A stretch of 9,045 nucleotides of DNA from Chthoniobacter flavus (lineage in GTDB: Bacteria > Verrucomicrobiota > Verrucomicrobiia > Chthoniobacterales > DYNR01), in assembly GCA_020720945.1 (NCBI GenBank), contig DYNR01000078.1, forward strand, positions 1 to 9,045, given 5' to 3'. The translations under genes were made by a program, and so were the position numbers. Within the stretch, counting starts at the first letter, position 1; each line of letters begins with the position of its first letter. Under the pieces are notes generated by a model. It was not told the origin of the DNA, made no database searches, and worked only from the letters and a program-made list of their open reading frames with translations. This document shows positions 1 through 6,423 of this stretch, piece after piece.

Positions 1-51
1 CGTTGGGTGCGGGTGTTTGCAAGAGGGTAGAACTCCTTTTGAAAGAAGCGG

Positions 52-1350
52 TTATTCCAGTTCGACGATTTTTTCTCCGGCGATTAAATCATCGTAAGAC
101 TGGCGGGTGCGGGCCAGTTCCGCGCGGGTTCCTTTCACCAGCACTTCTGGGAGCAGGGGGCGGGAGTTGTATTGCGAAGACATGGCAAAGCCGTAGGCGC
201 CCGCGCTCATGAGAGCGATTCGGTCGCCGGGGGCCAGGAGGGGGAGTTCGCGGTCTTGGGCAAAGAAATCGCCGCTTTCGCAGACTGGGCCGACGACATC
301 CATGAGGGTCGGGGTTGCCTGGGATTCGCGCAGGGGAACGATTTGGTGGTAGCCTTCGTAGAGGGCGGGGCGGATGAGGTCGTTCATCGCGGCATCGACG
401 ACGGTGAAATGTTTGGCGGGAGTTTTTTTGATGTATTGGACTTCCGAGAGCAAGACACCCGCGTTGCCGACGAGGAACCTGCCGGGTTCGAAGAGGATGC
501 GCATTTCGAGGGGAGCCAGGTGGGGGATGATGGCGGCGGCGTAGTCCTCCGGGGTGATCCGTTTGTCCTCGGGCGACCTGGTTTCCCACCAGGAGGGGGA
601 GGCGCTTTCCAGGGCATCCGAATAGATGATTCCCAAGCCACCGCCGAAGCTGAAGAACTCTAGGCCGTGGCGGTCTTTGAGTTTTTTAACCAGAGGGGCA
701 AGTTTTGCGGCGGCTTCCGCAAACGGCGCGGTGGTAAGGATTTGTGAGCCGATGTGGGTTTGGATACCGCGGAGCGAGACATTTTTTAGGGAAGCGGCAT
801 CCGAGTAAACGGCTTCGGCGCGGTCTATGCCGATGCCGAATTTGTTTTTGCTTTTGCCCGTGCTGATAAACTTGTGGGTTTGGGCATCGACATCCGGGTT
901 GACGCGGATGGCGACGGGAGCTTTTTTCCCGCAGGAGCCCGCGATGGAATCGATGCGGAGAAGTTCTTCTTCCGATTCCACATTGAAGCTGTAAATATCC
1001 GATTCTAGTGCGTAGCGGATTTCTTCGGCGGTTTTTCCGACTCCGGCAAAAGTGCAGTGGGCGGGGGAGCCGCCCGCTTTTTTTACGCGGAACAATTCGC
1101 CGGAGGAAACGATGTCGAAGCCCGCGCCTTGCTTCGCCAAGAGGTGCAAGATCGAGAGGTTCGAGTTCGCTTTGGCGGCGTAGCAGATTTCGTGGTTGAG
1201 AGGCGAGAGGGCGGAGTCTAGGCGGCGGAAATTTTCGGAGATTGTGGAAGCGGAATAAACATAGGCGGGGGTTCCGGTTTCCGAAGCCAGTTCTTCGAGG
1301 TTCACCCCTTCGCAGTAGAGGGAGCCGTTCTGGTAGGTGAAGTGGTGCAT
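52..1350 (-). CDS. lysA: Diaminopimelate decarboxylase
   Basis: PLP-dependent cytoplasmic enzyme that decarboxylates meso-diaminopimelate to L-lysine, the last step of the DAP pathway. The 432-residue product is a complete fold-type III (alanine-racemase-like) decarboxylase. The Schiff-base lysine is K60 in YAAKAN, the HIGSQ motif is at 199-203, and the Gly-rich PLP-phosphate loop FGGGLG is at 235-240. EPGR is at 288-291, the catalytic cysteine lies in CESGD at 357-361, and GAYG is at 384-387. Family members are usually about 415-420 residues; the excess is mostly a polar insert at about 246-262 (SPSWWETRSPEDKR), just after the Gly loop. The ATG start lies 6 bases after the WalJ-like stop, so it is almost certainly the last visible gene of the minus-strand operon. 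No Shine-Dalgarno is visible and no clear terminator follows it. A carboxynorspermidine decarboxylase is a related alternative, but length and motifs favour LysA. Confidence 0.96.
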   Translation of the reverse strand: MHHFTYQNGSLYCEGVNLEELASETGTPAYVYSASTISENFRRLDSALSPLNHEICYAAKANSNLSILHLLAKQGAGFDIVSSGELFRVKKAGGSPAHCTFAGVGKTAEEIRYALESDIYSFNVESEEELLRIDSIAGSCGKKAPVAIRVNPDVDAQTHKFISTGKSKNKFGIGIDRAEAVYSDAASLKNVSLRGIQTHIGSQILTTAPFAEAAAKLAPLVKKLKDRHGLEFFSFGGGLGIIYSDALESASPSWWETRSPEDKRITPEDYAAAIIPHLAPLEMRILFEPGRFLVGNAGVLLSEVQYIKKTPAKHFTVVDAAMNDLIRPALYEGYHQIVPLRESQATPTLMDVVGPVCESGDFFAQDRELPLLAPGDRIALMSAGAYGFAMSSQYNSRPLLPEVLVKGTRAELARTRQSYDDLIAGEKIVELE

Positions 1351-1356
1351 AGGTTG

Positions 1357-2139
1357 TTAGCGGATCGAAATTTTTTCCGTGACGGCGTTTCTTTCCGCGC
1401 AGCAGACGGTGACATGGGGGGCGCCGGCGGCGGCGAGGTGGGAGGCGACGAGTTGCGAGGCTTTTTGCGGGCAGTTGCAATCTTCGCTCAAGTGGCCGAG
1501 GATGACGGTTTGGAGTTTTTCCGAAGCCATGGCTTGGATGGATTCGGCGGCGGAGAGGTTTGAGAGGTGGCCGTGGGGAGCGAGGATCCGCTGTTTGGTT
1601 GACCAAGGGCGTTTGGTGTCGGCTTCCAGCATTTTCGGGTCGTAGTTCGCTTCGATAAAAATGCAGTGGGAGTTTTTTGTGGCGTCGATGACAGAGCGGG
1701 TGACTTTGCCGAGGTCGGTGAGGACGGAAAAAGTTTTGCCGTCCTGTTCGATGCGGAAGCCGACGGGTTCGGCGGCATCGTGTTGGACGGTGAAGGGGCG
1801 GATGGAGAAGCCGCCGAGGCAGAAAGGTTCCGCCGTTTGGAAATAGACCCATTTTGCCTGCAAGTTTTTGACACGGAAGCGCAAAGCGTCTGCGGTTTTG
1901 TGGTTCGAGTAGATGGGGACGGGGTGTTTTTTGCAGAGGGTCTGGAGGGCGTTGGTGTGGTCGCCGTGCTCGTGGGTGAGGAGGATGCCGTCGAGTTCGG
2001 CGATGGTTTGGCCGCAGGATTCTAGGCGGGCGGCGAGCTGTTTGCAGCTCATGCCCGCATCGATTAGGATGCGACCGGAGGTGCTGCGGACGAGGGTCGA
2101 GTTTCCAGAGCTGCCGCTCCCGAGTATATAAATTTCCAT
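1357..2139 (-). CDS. WalJ/YycJ-like metallo-beta-lactamase-fold hydrolase
   Basis: Cytoplasmic MBL-fold metal hydrolase of 260 residues, the usual length for the YycJ/WalJ group. It opens with the characteristic GSGSSGN (7-13). The metal-binding HEHGDH is at 56-61, followed by H120-D121, D142 in TDLG, GHLSN at 190-194 and LGHLSEDCN at 214-222, so all metal-ligand motifs are intact. Family knowledge: Bacillus YycJ/WalJ sits in the WalKR locus, where it has been linked to coordinating cell-wall synthesis and replication. Nuclease activity has also been proposed for homologues. Here there is no WalKR neighbour; it lies between corA (35-base gap) and lysA (6-base gap), so its substrate cannot be deduced from context. 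The ATG start has no Shine-Dalgarno upstream. The fold is certain; the physiological role is inferred from homologues only. Confidence 0.9.
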   Translation of the reverse strand: MEIYILGSGSSGNSTLVRSTSGRILIDAGMSCKQLAARLESCGQTIAELDGILLTHEHGDHTNALQTLCKKHPVPIYSNHKTADALRFRVKNLQAKWVYFQTAEPFCLGGFSIRPFTVQHDAAEPVGFRIEQDGKTFSVLTDLGKVTRSVIDATKNSHCIFIEANYDPKMLEADTKRPWSTKQRILAPHGHLSNLSAAESIQAMASEKLQTVILGHLSEDCNCPQKASQLVASHLAAAGAPHVTVCCAERNAVTEKISIR

Positions 2140-2174
2140 AAGTTAAAAAGCGTTGGTCGGCGGGTTGAGGGCTC

Positions 2175-3248
2175 CTAAATCCATTTTTTTCTTCGGAAGA
2201 AGAGTAGCATGGAAGCGGAAATAATCAAGCACGCGAACCAGAAAAGAGGGTAGCCGAAGCGGAGGTTGAGTTCGGGCATATTCCAGGGGGAGGCGGCGGG
2301 GTCGAAGTTCATGCCGTAAACGCCGGCGAGGAAGGTGAGAGGGATGAAGAGGGTGCTGACGAGGGTGAGGACGCGCATGATTTCGTTGGTTCTCATGCCG
2401 ACGCTCGACATATAGACATCCATGAGGCCGGCGCTGAGGTCGCGGTAGCTTTCGATCATGTCGATGAGTTGGGTGGTGTGGTCGTAGCAGTCGCGGAGGA
2501 AGACTTGGGTTTCGTGTTGGACGAGGCCGCTGTCGTCGCGCATGAGGGAGCCGAAGATTTCGCGGTGGGGCCAGATTTCGCGGCGGACTTGGAGCAAGAG
2601 GCGTTTGGCATCGTAGAGGCGCTTCAAGTTTTGGCGGTCGGGTTTGTCCATGAGGGCGTTTTCGAGTTCTTCGAGGCCGTCGCCGATGGTTTCTAGGATG
2701 GGGAAAGTGTTGTCGATGACGGCGTCGAGGATCGCGTAGGCGAGGTAATCGCTTTTCATTTTTCGGATGAAGCCGCGGCCCGAGCGGATGCGGTTGCGGA
2801 TTCTTTCAAAAAAGTCCTCGCCGCGTTCCTCTTGGAAGGTGAGGACAAAATTTTTGCCGAGGAAGATGCTCAGTTGTTCGGAAGCCAACTCTTCCGGGGA
2901 GTCGAAGTAAAGCATCGAGCTGACGATAAAAAGGAGGTCGTCGTAGGGTTCGATTTTTGGGCGTTGGACGAAGTTGAGGACATCTTCTAGGGCGAGAGGG
3001 TGGATGTGAAAGAGTTCGCCGATTTCCGTGAGAACTTCGATGTCGCCGAGGCCTTGGACATTGATCCAGTGGATCATTGCATCGTCGAGAAGAGGCAAAA
3101 GTTCTTCGGTTTGTGCTATTTGCGTTTCCTTGCAGCGGGACTGGTCGTAGGAGAGGACGGTGATGATCGGAGGGTCGTCACCCGCGTCTTCGCGGCGAAG
3201 GAGGGTGGCGGGAGAGGTGCCTGGGAGGTGGTAGTTGAAGCGGAACAT
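2175..3248 (-). CDS. corA: CorA-family magnesium (Mg2+/Co2+) channel
   Basis: Inner-membrane divalent cation channel that works as a pentamer and is the usual constitutive Mg2+ uptake route. The 357-residue product has the full CorA layout. A cytoplasmic alpha/beta domain covers about 25-140, including PLALEDVLNFVQRPKIEPYDD (85-104), typical of the Thermotoga-type branch. A long helical stalk spans about 145-290. Two C-terminal membrane helices (about 292-311 and 331-350) flank the signature selectivity motif YGMN at 311-314, and the protein ends in a basic tail (RRKKW). It is located 33 bases after thiL and 35 bases before the WalJ-like gene on the same strand, so probably co-transcribed. 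No hairpin terminator or Mg2+-sensing leader is visible in the short 5' gap, so dedicated Mg2+ regulation at this spot is unlikely. ATG start without Shine-Dalgarno. Transport of Co2+ or other ions cannot be excluded from sequence. Confidence 0.95.
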   Translation of the reverse strand: MFRFNYHLPGTSPATLLRREDAGDDPPIITVLSYDQSRCKETQIAQTEELLPLLDDAMIHWINVQGLGDIEVLTEIGELFHIHPLALEDVLNFVQRPKIEPYDDLLFIVSSMLYFDSPEELASEQLSIFLGKNFVLTFQEERGEDFFERIRNRIRSGRGFIRKMKSDYLAYAILDAVIDNTFPILETIGDGLEELENALMDKPDRQNLKRLYDAKRLLLQVRREIWPHREIFGSLMRDDSGLVQHETQVFLRDCYDHTTQLIDMIESYRDLSAGLMDVYMSSVGMRTNEIMRVLTLVSTLFIPLTFLAGVYGMNFDPAASPWNMPELNLRFGYPLFWFACLIISASMLLFFRRKKWI

Positions 3249-3281
3249 GGCGGGTGATTTTTGCGGGGAGGAGGGGCGGGG

Positions 3282-4184
3282 TCAATGGTAGAAATGTTGA
3301 AATCCCGAAACAGAGAGGGCGGTTTGACCGTTTTTTTGGAGCGTGCCGATTTTTGTCAAGAGGAGGTTTGGGAAGCGGGTGCGCCATTGTTTCGCGAGTT
3401 TTTTTTCTTTTGCGGCGGGGCAAGAAAAAAGCAGTTCGTAGTCCTCGCCATCGGAGAGGGCGGACTGGAGAGAGAAGCCTTTTTTTACGGGGATGGCGGG
3501 GAGGTCGAGGGAAAAGCCTAGGGAGCTTTGTTTGCAGATGCGCGGGAGGTCGGAAGCCAGGCCGTCGCTCAAGTCCATCATCGAGGAGGCGAAGTTGTTG
3601 GCTGCGAGCCAGCGGGCTTCGGGCAAGCGGGGGCGGAAGCGCAGGTGGTGGCCGGTTTTGAAAGAGCCGCCGAGGGCTCCCGTCACCCAGATGCCGTCCC
3701 CGTTTTTTGCGCCTGCCCTGGAGATCCATGCCGAGTTTGTCCAACCGGTCATGGCGACTGAAAGGAAAATTTCGGGAGAGGGGGAGCGGGAGGTTTCGCC
3801 GCCTGCGATAGAAATGGAAAAGTGTTTGGCAGCCAAGGAGATGCCGCGGTAAATTTCTAGGGCGTAGGAGGTGGGAAGGGACGGGGGGAACGCGGCGGTC
3901 ACGAGGGCGCAGTCTGGGGTTCCCGCCATGGCGGCAATGTCGCTAGTGGGGCGGCAGAGAGCTTTCCATCCGACGAGGTGGGGTGGGTGTTCGCGCAAGA
4001 AATGGATGTTTTCCAAGAGGCAATCCGTTTTGAGGAGGAGTTTTTTTTTGCGGGGGCGGACGACGGCGCAATCGTCGCCAGGGCCGACGATCACCCGTTT
4101 GCCCAAAGGGAGGCCGGAGGTTAGAGCGGCGACTAATTCGTCTTCGGAGCAGTCTCCGACAAGAGGAGGGAGCGGAGGATTCAT
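3282..4184 (-). CDS. thiL: Thiamine-monophosphate kinase
   Basis: ATP-dependent kinase converting thiamine monophosphate to the active cofactor thiamine diphosphate, the last step of thiamine synthesis. The 300-residue protein belongs to the AIR synthase/PurM superfamily. The Mg-ATP motif GPGDDCAVV is at 34-42, TDCLLENIHF at 53-62, SDIAAMAG at 81-88, GGETSRS at 128-134, MMDLSDGLASDL at 202-213 and SDGEDYELLF at 244-253. The frame stays open upstream through the CPBP gene, but the start at 4184 is preferred: the ThiL fold begins there, and its ATG overlaps the protease stop as ATGA, a classic translational-coupling arrangement. One oddity: the family's usual Asn before SD (as in VNLSD) is replaced in RPTSD (79-82); the remaining active-site motifs are intact, so I expect a functional enzyme. 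No other thiamine gene is in the window. Confidence 0.93.
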   Translation of the reverse strand: MNPPLPPLVGDCSEDELVAALTSGLPLGKRVIVGPGDDCAVVRPRKKKLLLKTDCLLENIHFLREHPPHLVGWKALCRPTSDIAAMAGTPDCALVTAAFPPSLPTSYALEIYRGISLAAKHFSISIAGGETSRSPSPEIFLSVAMTGWTNSAWISRAGAKNGDGIWVTGALGGSFKTGHHLRFRPRLPEARWLAANNFASSMMDLSDGLASDLPRICKQSSLGFSLDLPAIPVKKGFSLQSALSDGEDYELLFSCPAAKEKKLAKQWRTRFPNLLLTKIGTLQKNGQTALSVSGFQHFYH

Positions 4185-4969
4185 TGCATTAGTTCGGGCC
4201 AGAAAATGGCGAGATAGACGGAGACGGCATTGAAGAGCGAGTGCATGGCGAACGGCACCCAGAGCGATTTCGTTTTTTCGTAGAGGAGGGCGAGGCAGAA
4301 GCCGAGGAGGAAGAGGCCGGGGAAGGAAGGCAAGTGGAGGTGGATGGCGGCGAAGAGGAGAGAGGAGGCGAGGAGGGCGGGGGTGCGGCCGCCGATTTTT
4401 TTGAAGATGCCGTAGAGGTAGCCTCGGAAGATGGTTTCTTCGGTGAGGGGGGCGGCGAAGAGAGCTAGAGCCATGACCGAGAGGCGGTTTTTCCAGTCGG
4501 GGTTTTCGACCAAAAAAGAGACGATAGGCTGCGGTTGGGCATCGGCAGGGAAGAGTTTGTAAGAGAGGAATTGGGCGGAGAGGATGAGGGGGTAAGCGGC
4601 GGCGAGCCAAACGAGTCCGAAGGCGATTTTTTTTGTTGGGTTGGCGGGGGCGAGGCCGAAAATTTTTATGGGGTTGATATTGCGGAAGACCAGGAAGCCC
4701 GCGATCAAAATGACCAGGGCCAGATAGAAAGCGCTTCCCGTCAGAAGAGCTTGGGCCGAAAGGGGTTGTGGTTCTTTTGTGGTAGAGGCCCAGATGACGG
4801 AAAGAAAAAAAGCGACGAGAGCGCCGCCGAAAAGGAAGTCTGGGGAGCCGTAGCAATCCGTCTCGATTTTTTCGTTTGAATCTTCTTGGAGCGAGGCGGC
4901 GAGGGCGCGGAAGCGGACCAAGCTCAAGAGGGAGAGGGCGGCGAGGGAGAAGAGAAGCCAAGGAGGCAT
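4181..4969 (-). CDS. CPBP-family (CAAX/Abi-type) intramembrane glutamic protease
   Basis: Polytopic membrane protein of 262 residues with about seven to eight hydrophobic segments (roughly 3-20, 45-61, 75-95, 115-135, 163-175, 195-210, 216-230, 238-256). The C-terminal half carries the intact CPBP (Rce1-like) catalytic signature: EETIFR at 177-182 (EExxxR), FAAIH at 206-210 (FxxxH) and HSLFN at 243-247 (HxxxN). Family knowledge: these are intramembrane proteases or peptidases. Bacterial members are mostly uncharacterised, and some act in bacteriocin self-immunity or membrane-protein processing. There is no bacteriocin gene nearby. Its direct neighbour upstream (38 bases) is sppA, another membrane peptidase, and its stop codon overlaps the thiL start (ATGA). 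This suggests a housekeeping membrane-quality role, which is inference. The substrate is unknown. ATG start with no Shine-Dalgarno. Confidence 0.9.
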   Translation of the reverse strand: MPPWLLFSLAALSLLSLVRFRALAASLQEDSNEKIETDCYGSPDFLFGGALVAFFLSVIWASTTKEPQPLSAQALLTGSAFYLALVILIAGFLVFRNINPIKIFGLAPANPTKKIAFGLVWLAAAYPLILSAQFLSYKLFPADAQPQPIVSFLVENPDWKNRLSVMALALFAAPLTEETIFRGYLYGIFKKIGGRTPALLASSLLFAAIHLHLPSFPGLFLLGFCLALLYEKTKSLWVPFAMHSLFNAVSVYLAIFWPELMQ

Positions 4970-5007
4970 CGGAAAGGGAGCGAGTGGCGGGGCGGGGGCG
5001 GGGTTTT

Positions 5008-6006
5008 TTAAGGCGCGAAGGTGGGAGGGAGGAGGTAGAGCCTGCCCGTTTCGAGGCGGACGGGTTGGGGGAGCAAGTGGAGTTCGGTTTTTGCTTGTGA
5101 GGAAGAGCCGAAGATGCGGAAGAGCGAAGAGAAATTGAAGCTAGGCTGGTAGCGGACGACGGTTGCGTTTTGCACGCCCGCCAGTTCCATGGCTTTTGAG
5201 TAAGAGGATTCGATGTAGCCGATCTGGTCCACGAGTTTCGCTTCTAGGGCATCTTCTCCGCTGAGGATGCGGCCGTCCGCTGGGCCGTTCCGTAATGCGG
5301 TGGCATCCAGATGGCGGCTTTTGGCGACGATGCCCAAAAAGCGTTCGTAGCTTTGCATGACCATGCCTTGGACATAGGCCTCTTCCTCCGGAGAAATTTT
5401 GCGGGAACCGCTGAGCATATCTTTGAATTTTCCGCTTTTGAAAACGAGAGATTGGAGGCCGATTTTGCCGAACAGTTCCTCGTAGTTGAGCGTAGAAATA
5501 ATGACACCGATGCTGCCGGTGAAGGTGGTCGGGTTGCACATGATCCAGTTGCCGCCGCAAGCGGTGTAGTAGGCACCCGAAGCGCCGATCGAGTTCATGA
5601 AAACGACGAGCGGTTTTTTTTCCGAGAAGGTTTTTACGGCATCGTAGAGGACATCGGAAGCGGTGATTTCGCCGCCCGGAGAATCCACGGAAAGGACGAC
5701 GGCGACGACATCCTCGTCTTGTTCGGCCTGTTCTAGGGCGACTTTGATTTCTTCGACCATGGAGAAGCCGCCGGGGCCGACTTCGCTGTAAGCGATGATG
5801 CCCTCTAGGGGGATGACGACAATTTTATCTTGTCCGCCGTCGCGCAAGATTTCTTCGTCGTAGGCGATGCCCGAAGAGGTTTGGAGGTTTTTCGGGCGGA
5901 GGGCATTTTTCTTGGAAGAGTGCAAGCCGATGAGGAACAAGTTTGCTAACATGCTCAAACACAACGCCAAAAACAAAGCGATACCGAAACAGCCAGATTT
6001 TTTCAT
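5008..6006 (-). CDS. sppA: Signal peptide peptidase SppA (short, single-domain S49 form)
   Basis: Membrane-anchored serine peptidase that degrades leftover signal peptides in the membrane. The 332-residue product is the half-length, Bacillus-type form with one S49 domain. A short basic start (MKK) and a single membrane anchor at about 5-28 are followed by the extracytoplasmic catalytic domain. Visible motifs are DSPGG at 108-112, the nucleophile S143 in GASGAYY, TGSIGVI at 163-169 and the general-base lysine K195 in SGKFKD (191-196). The 52-residue spacing between S143 and K195 equals that of the Bacillus SppA dyad as I recall it (S147/K199). The C-terminal stretch after about 285 is not clearly conserved. 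It is the first gene of the six-gene minus-strand operon and faces infA divergently. A TTGAAT-17-GACAAT promoter can be drawn just upstream, giving a short leader with no Shine-Dalgarno. Confidence 0.94.
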   Translation of the reverse strand: MKKSGCFGIALFLALCLSMLANLFLIGLHSSKKNALRPKNLQTSSGIAYDEEILRDGGQDKIVVIPLEGIIAYSEVGPGGFSMVEEIKVALEQAEQDEDVVAVVLSVDSPGGEITASDVLYDAVKTFSEKKPLVVFMNSIGASGAYYTACGGNWIMCNPTTFTGSIGVIISTLNYEELFGKIGLQSLVFKSGKFKDMLSGSRKISPEEEAYVQGMVMQSYERFLGIVAKSRHLDATALRNGPADGRILSGEDALEAKLVDQIGYIESSYSKAMELAGVQNATVVRYQPSFNFSSLFRIFGSSSQAKTELHLLPQPVRLETGRLYLLPPTFAP

Positions 6007-6021
6007 GGATAAAGTTCGGGG

Positions 6022-6050
6022 ATTGTCCGCTTTTCCCGCGTTGAATTCAA
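6022..6050 (-). promoter_or_regulatory. Candidate sigma70-type promoter for the sppA-lysA operon
   Basis: Reading the minus strand, TTGAAT (complement of 6045-6050; 4 of 6 to TTGACA) is followed after exactly 17 bases by GACAAT (complement of 6022-6027; 4 of 6 to TATAAT). Transcription would begin near 6014-6016, leaving a leader of about 8-10 bases before the sppA ATG. The spacing is ideal, but both hexamers are imperfect, so this is a pattern match only. Confidence 0.35.
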
Positions 6051-6055
6051 GCGGG
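6035..6055. repeat. Inverted repeat with perfect TTGAATTCAA core in the divergent intergenic region
   Basis: CCCGC (6035-6039), one unpaired G, the self-complementary TTGAATTCAA (6041-6050), then GCGGG (6051-6055). The two arms pair over ten positions, broken only by the extra G at 6040. It lies between the divergent sppA and infA starts and overlaps the candidate -35 element(s), a place where an operator would be expected. No T-run follows at a terminator-like distance, so a regulator site or a chance dyad is more likely than a terminator. Confidence 0.5.
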
Positions 6056-6134
6056 GATTTTCGGTTAAAAAATCGTAGCGAAGCATAGGTTGCTTTCTTT
6101 TGGAAAAGCGGCTACTTACATTCCGTTCAAAGAT

Positions 6135-6389
6135 ATGGCGAAAGAAGATTGTATAACTAGCGAAGGCGTGGTGGTAGATGTATTGCCGAGCACGATGTTT
6201 CGGGTGAAGCTACCCAACGGACATTTGATGCTCGCGCACATTTCCGGAAAAATGAGGAAAAACTTCATCAGGATTGTTCCTGGTGACAAGGTGACATTGG
6301 AGATTTCTCCTTACGATTTAACCAAGGCGCGGATCACCTTCCGCGATCCGGGACAGCAGACACCCCGCCCTACCTTTCGGAGGCGTTAA
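6135..6389 (+). CDS. infA: Translation initiation factor IF-1
   Basis: Small S1-fold (OB) RNA-binding protein that binds the 30S A site and helps IF-2 and IF-3 during initiation. The core is unmistakable: MAKEDCI at the start, LPSTMFRVKLPNGH at 17-30, AHISGKMRKNFIRI at 34-47, GDKVTLE at 50-56 and SPYDLTKARITFR at 58-70. The ATG at 6135 is chosen because IF-1 proteins begin M(A/S)KE; an in-frame TTG at 6090 would add 15 unconserved residues. The product is 84 residues, whereas IF-1 is normally about 72. The excess is a Pro/Arg-rich basic tail after R70 ending in FRRR. There is no Shine-Dalgarno before the ATG. It is divergent from sppA and probably co-transcribed with the acyl-CoA ligase 34 bases downstream. 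Codons are more A/T-rich than in the flanking genes, as common for highly expressed small translation genes. Confidence 0.95.
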   Translation: MAKEDCITSEGVVVDVLPSTMFRVKLPNGHLMLAHISGKMRKNFIRIVPGDKVTLEISPYDLTKARITFRDPGQQTPRPTFRRR

Positions 6390-6423
6390 AACGGGGGAGA
6401 TTTTTTAGAGGCAACGAGTCGCC

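Noticed and set aside
172..663. 163-residue plus-strand open frame antisense to lysA, and similar acidic/Gly-rich antisense frames at 2469-2696, 4241-4468, 4535-4879 and 5311-5736
   Set aside because: They mirror real genes on the opposite strand. Their Glu/Gly/Val bias is what the G-rich complement of C-rich coding DNA produces; no domain motifs are seen.
686..1852. 388-residue minus-strand open frame across lysA and the WalJ-like gene
   Set aside because: It overlaps two clear genes in another frame and has an Arg/Pro/His-rich composition expected from an off-frame reading of C-rich codons.
2140..2174. T-run in the gap between corA and the WalJ-like gene (CTTTTT on the minus strand) as an operon-splitting terminator
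   Set aside because: No G/C-rich stem precedes it, so I treat the genes as co-transcribed.
4185..4961. In-frame upstream extension of thiL giving a 559-residue protein
   Set aside because: The extension lies wholly inside the CPBP protease gene in another frame, is Arg/Pro/Leu-rich without domain character, and the ThiL fold begins at the ATG at 4184.
6090..6134. TTG start adding 15 residues to IF-1
   Set aside because: IF-1 proteins begin at MAKE or an equivalent; the extra residues are unconserved in character and the TTG has no ribosome-binding signal.
6363..6406. Possible intrinsic terminator after infA: CCCCG (6363-6367) with CGGGG (6392-6396), then six T's (6401-6406)
   Set aside because: Only five pairs around a 24-base loop, the stem is separated from the T-run, and it overlaps the infA 3' coding end. 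The ligase gene follows closely, so read-through seems more likely.
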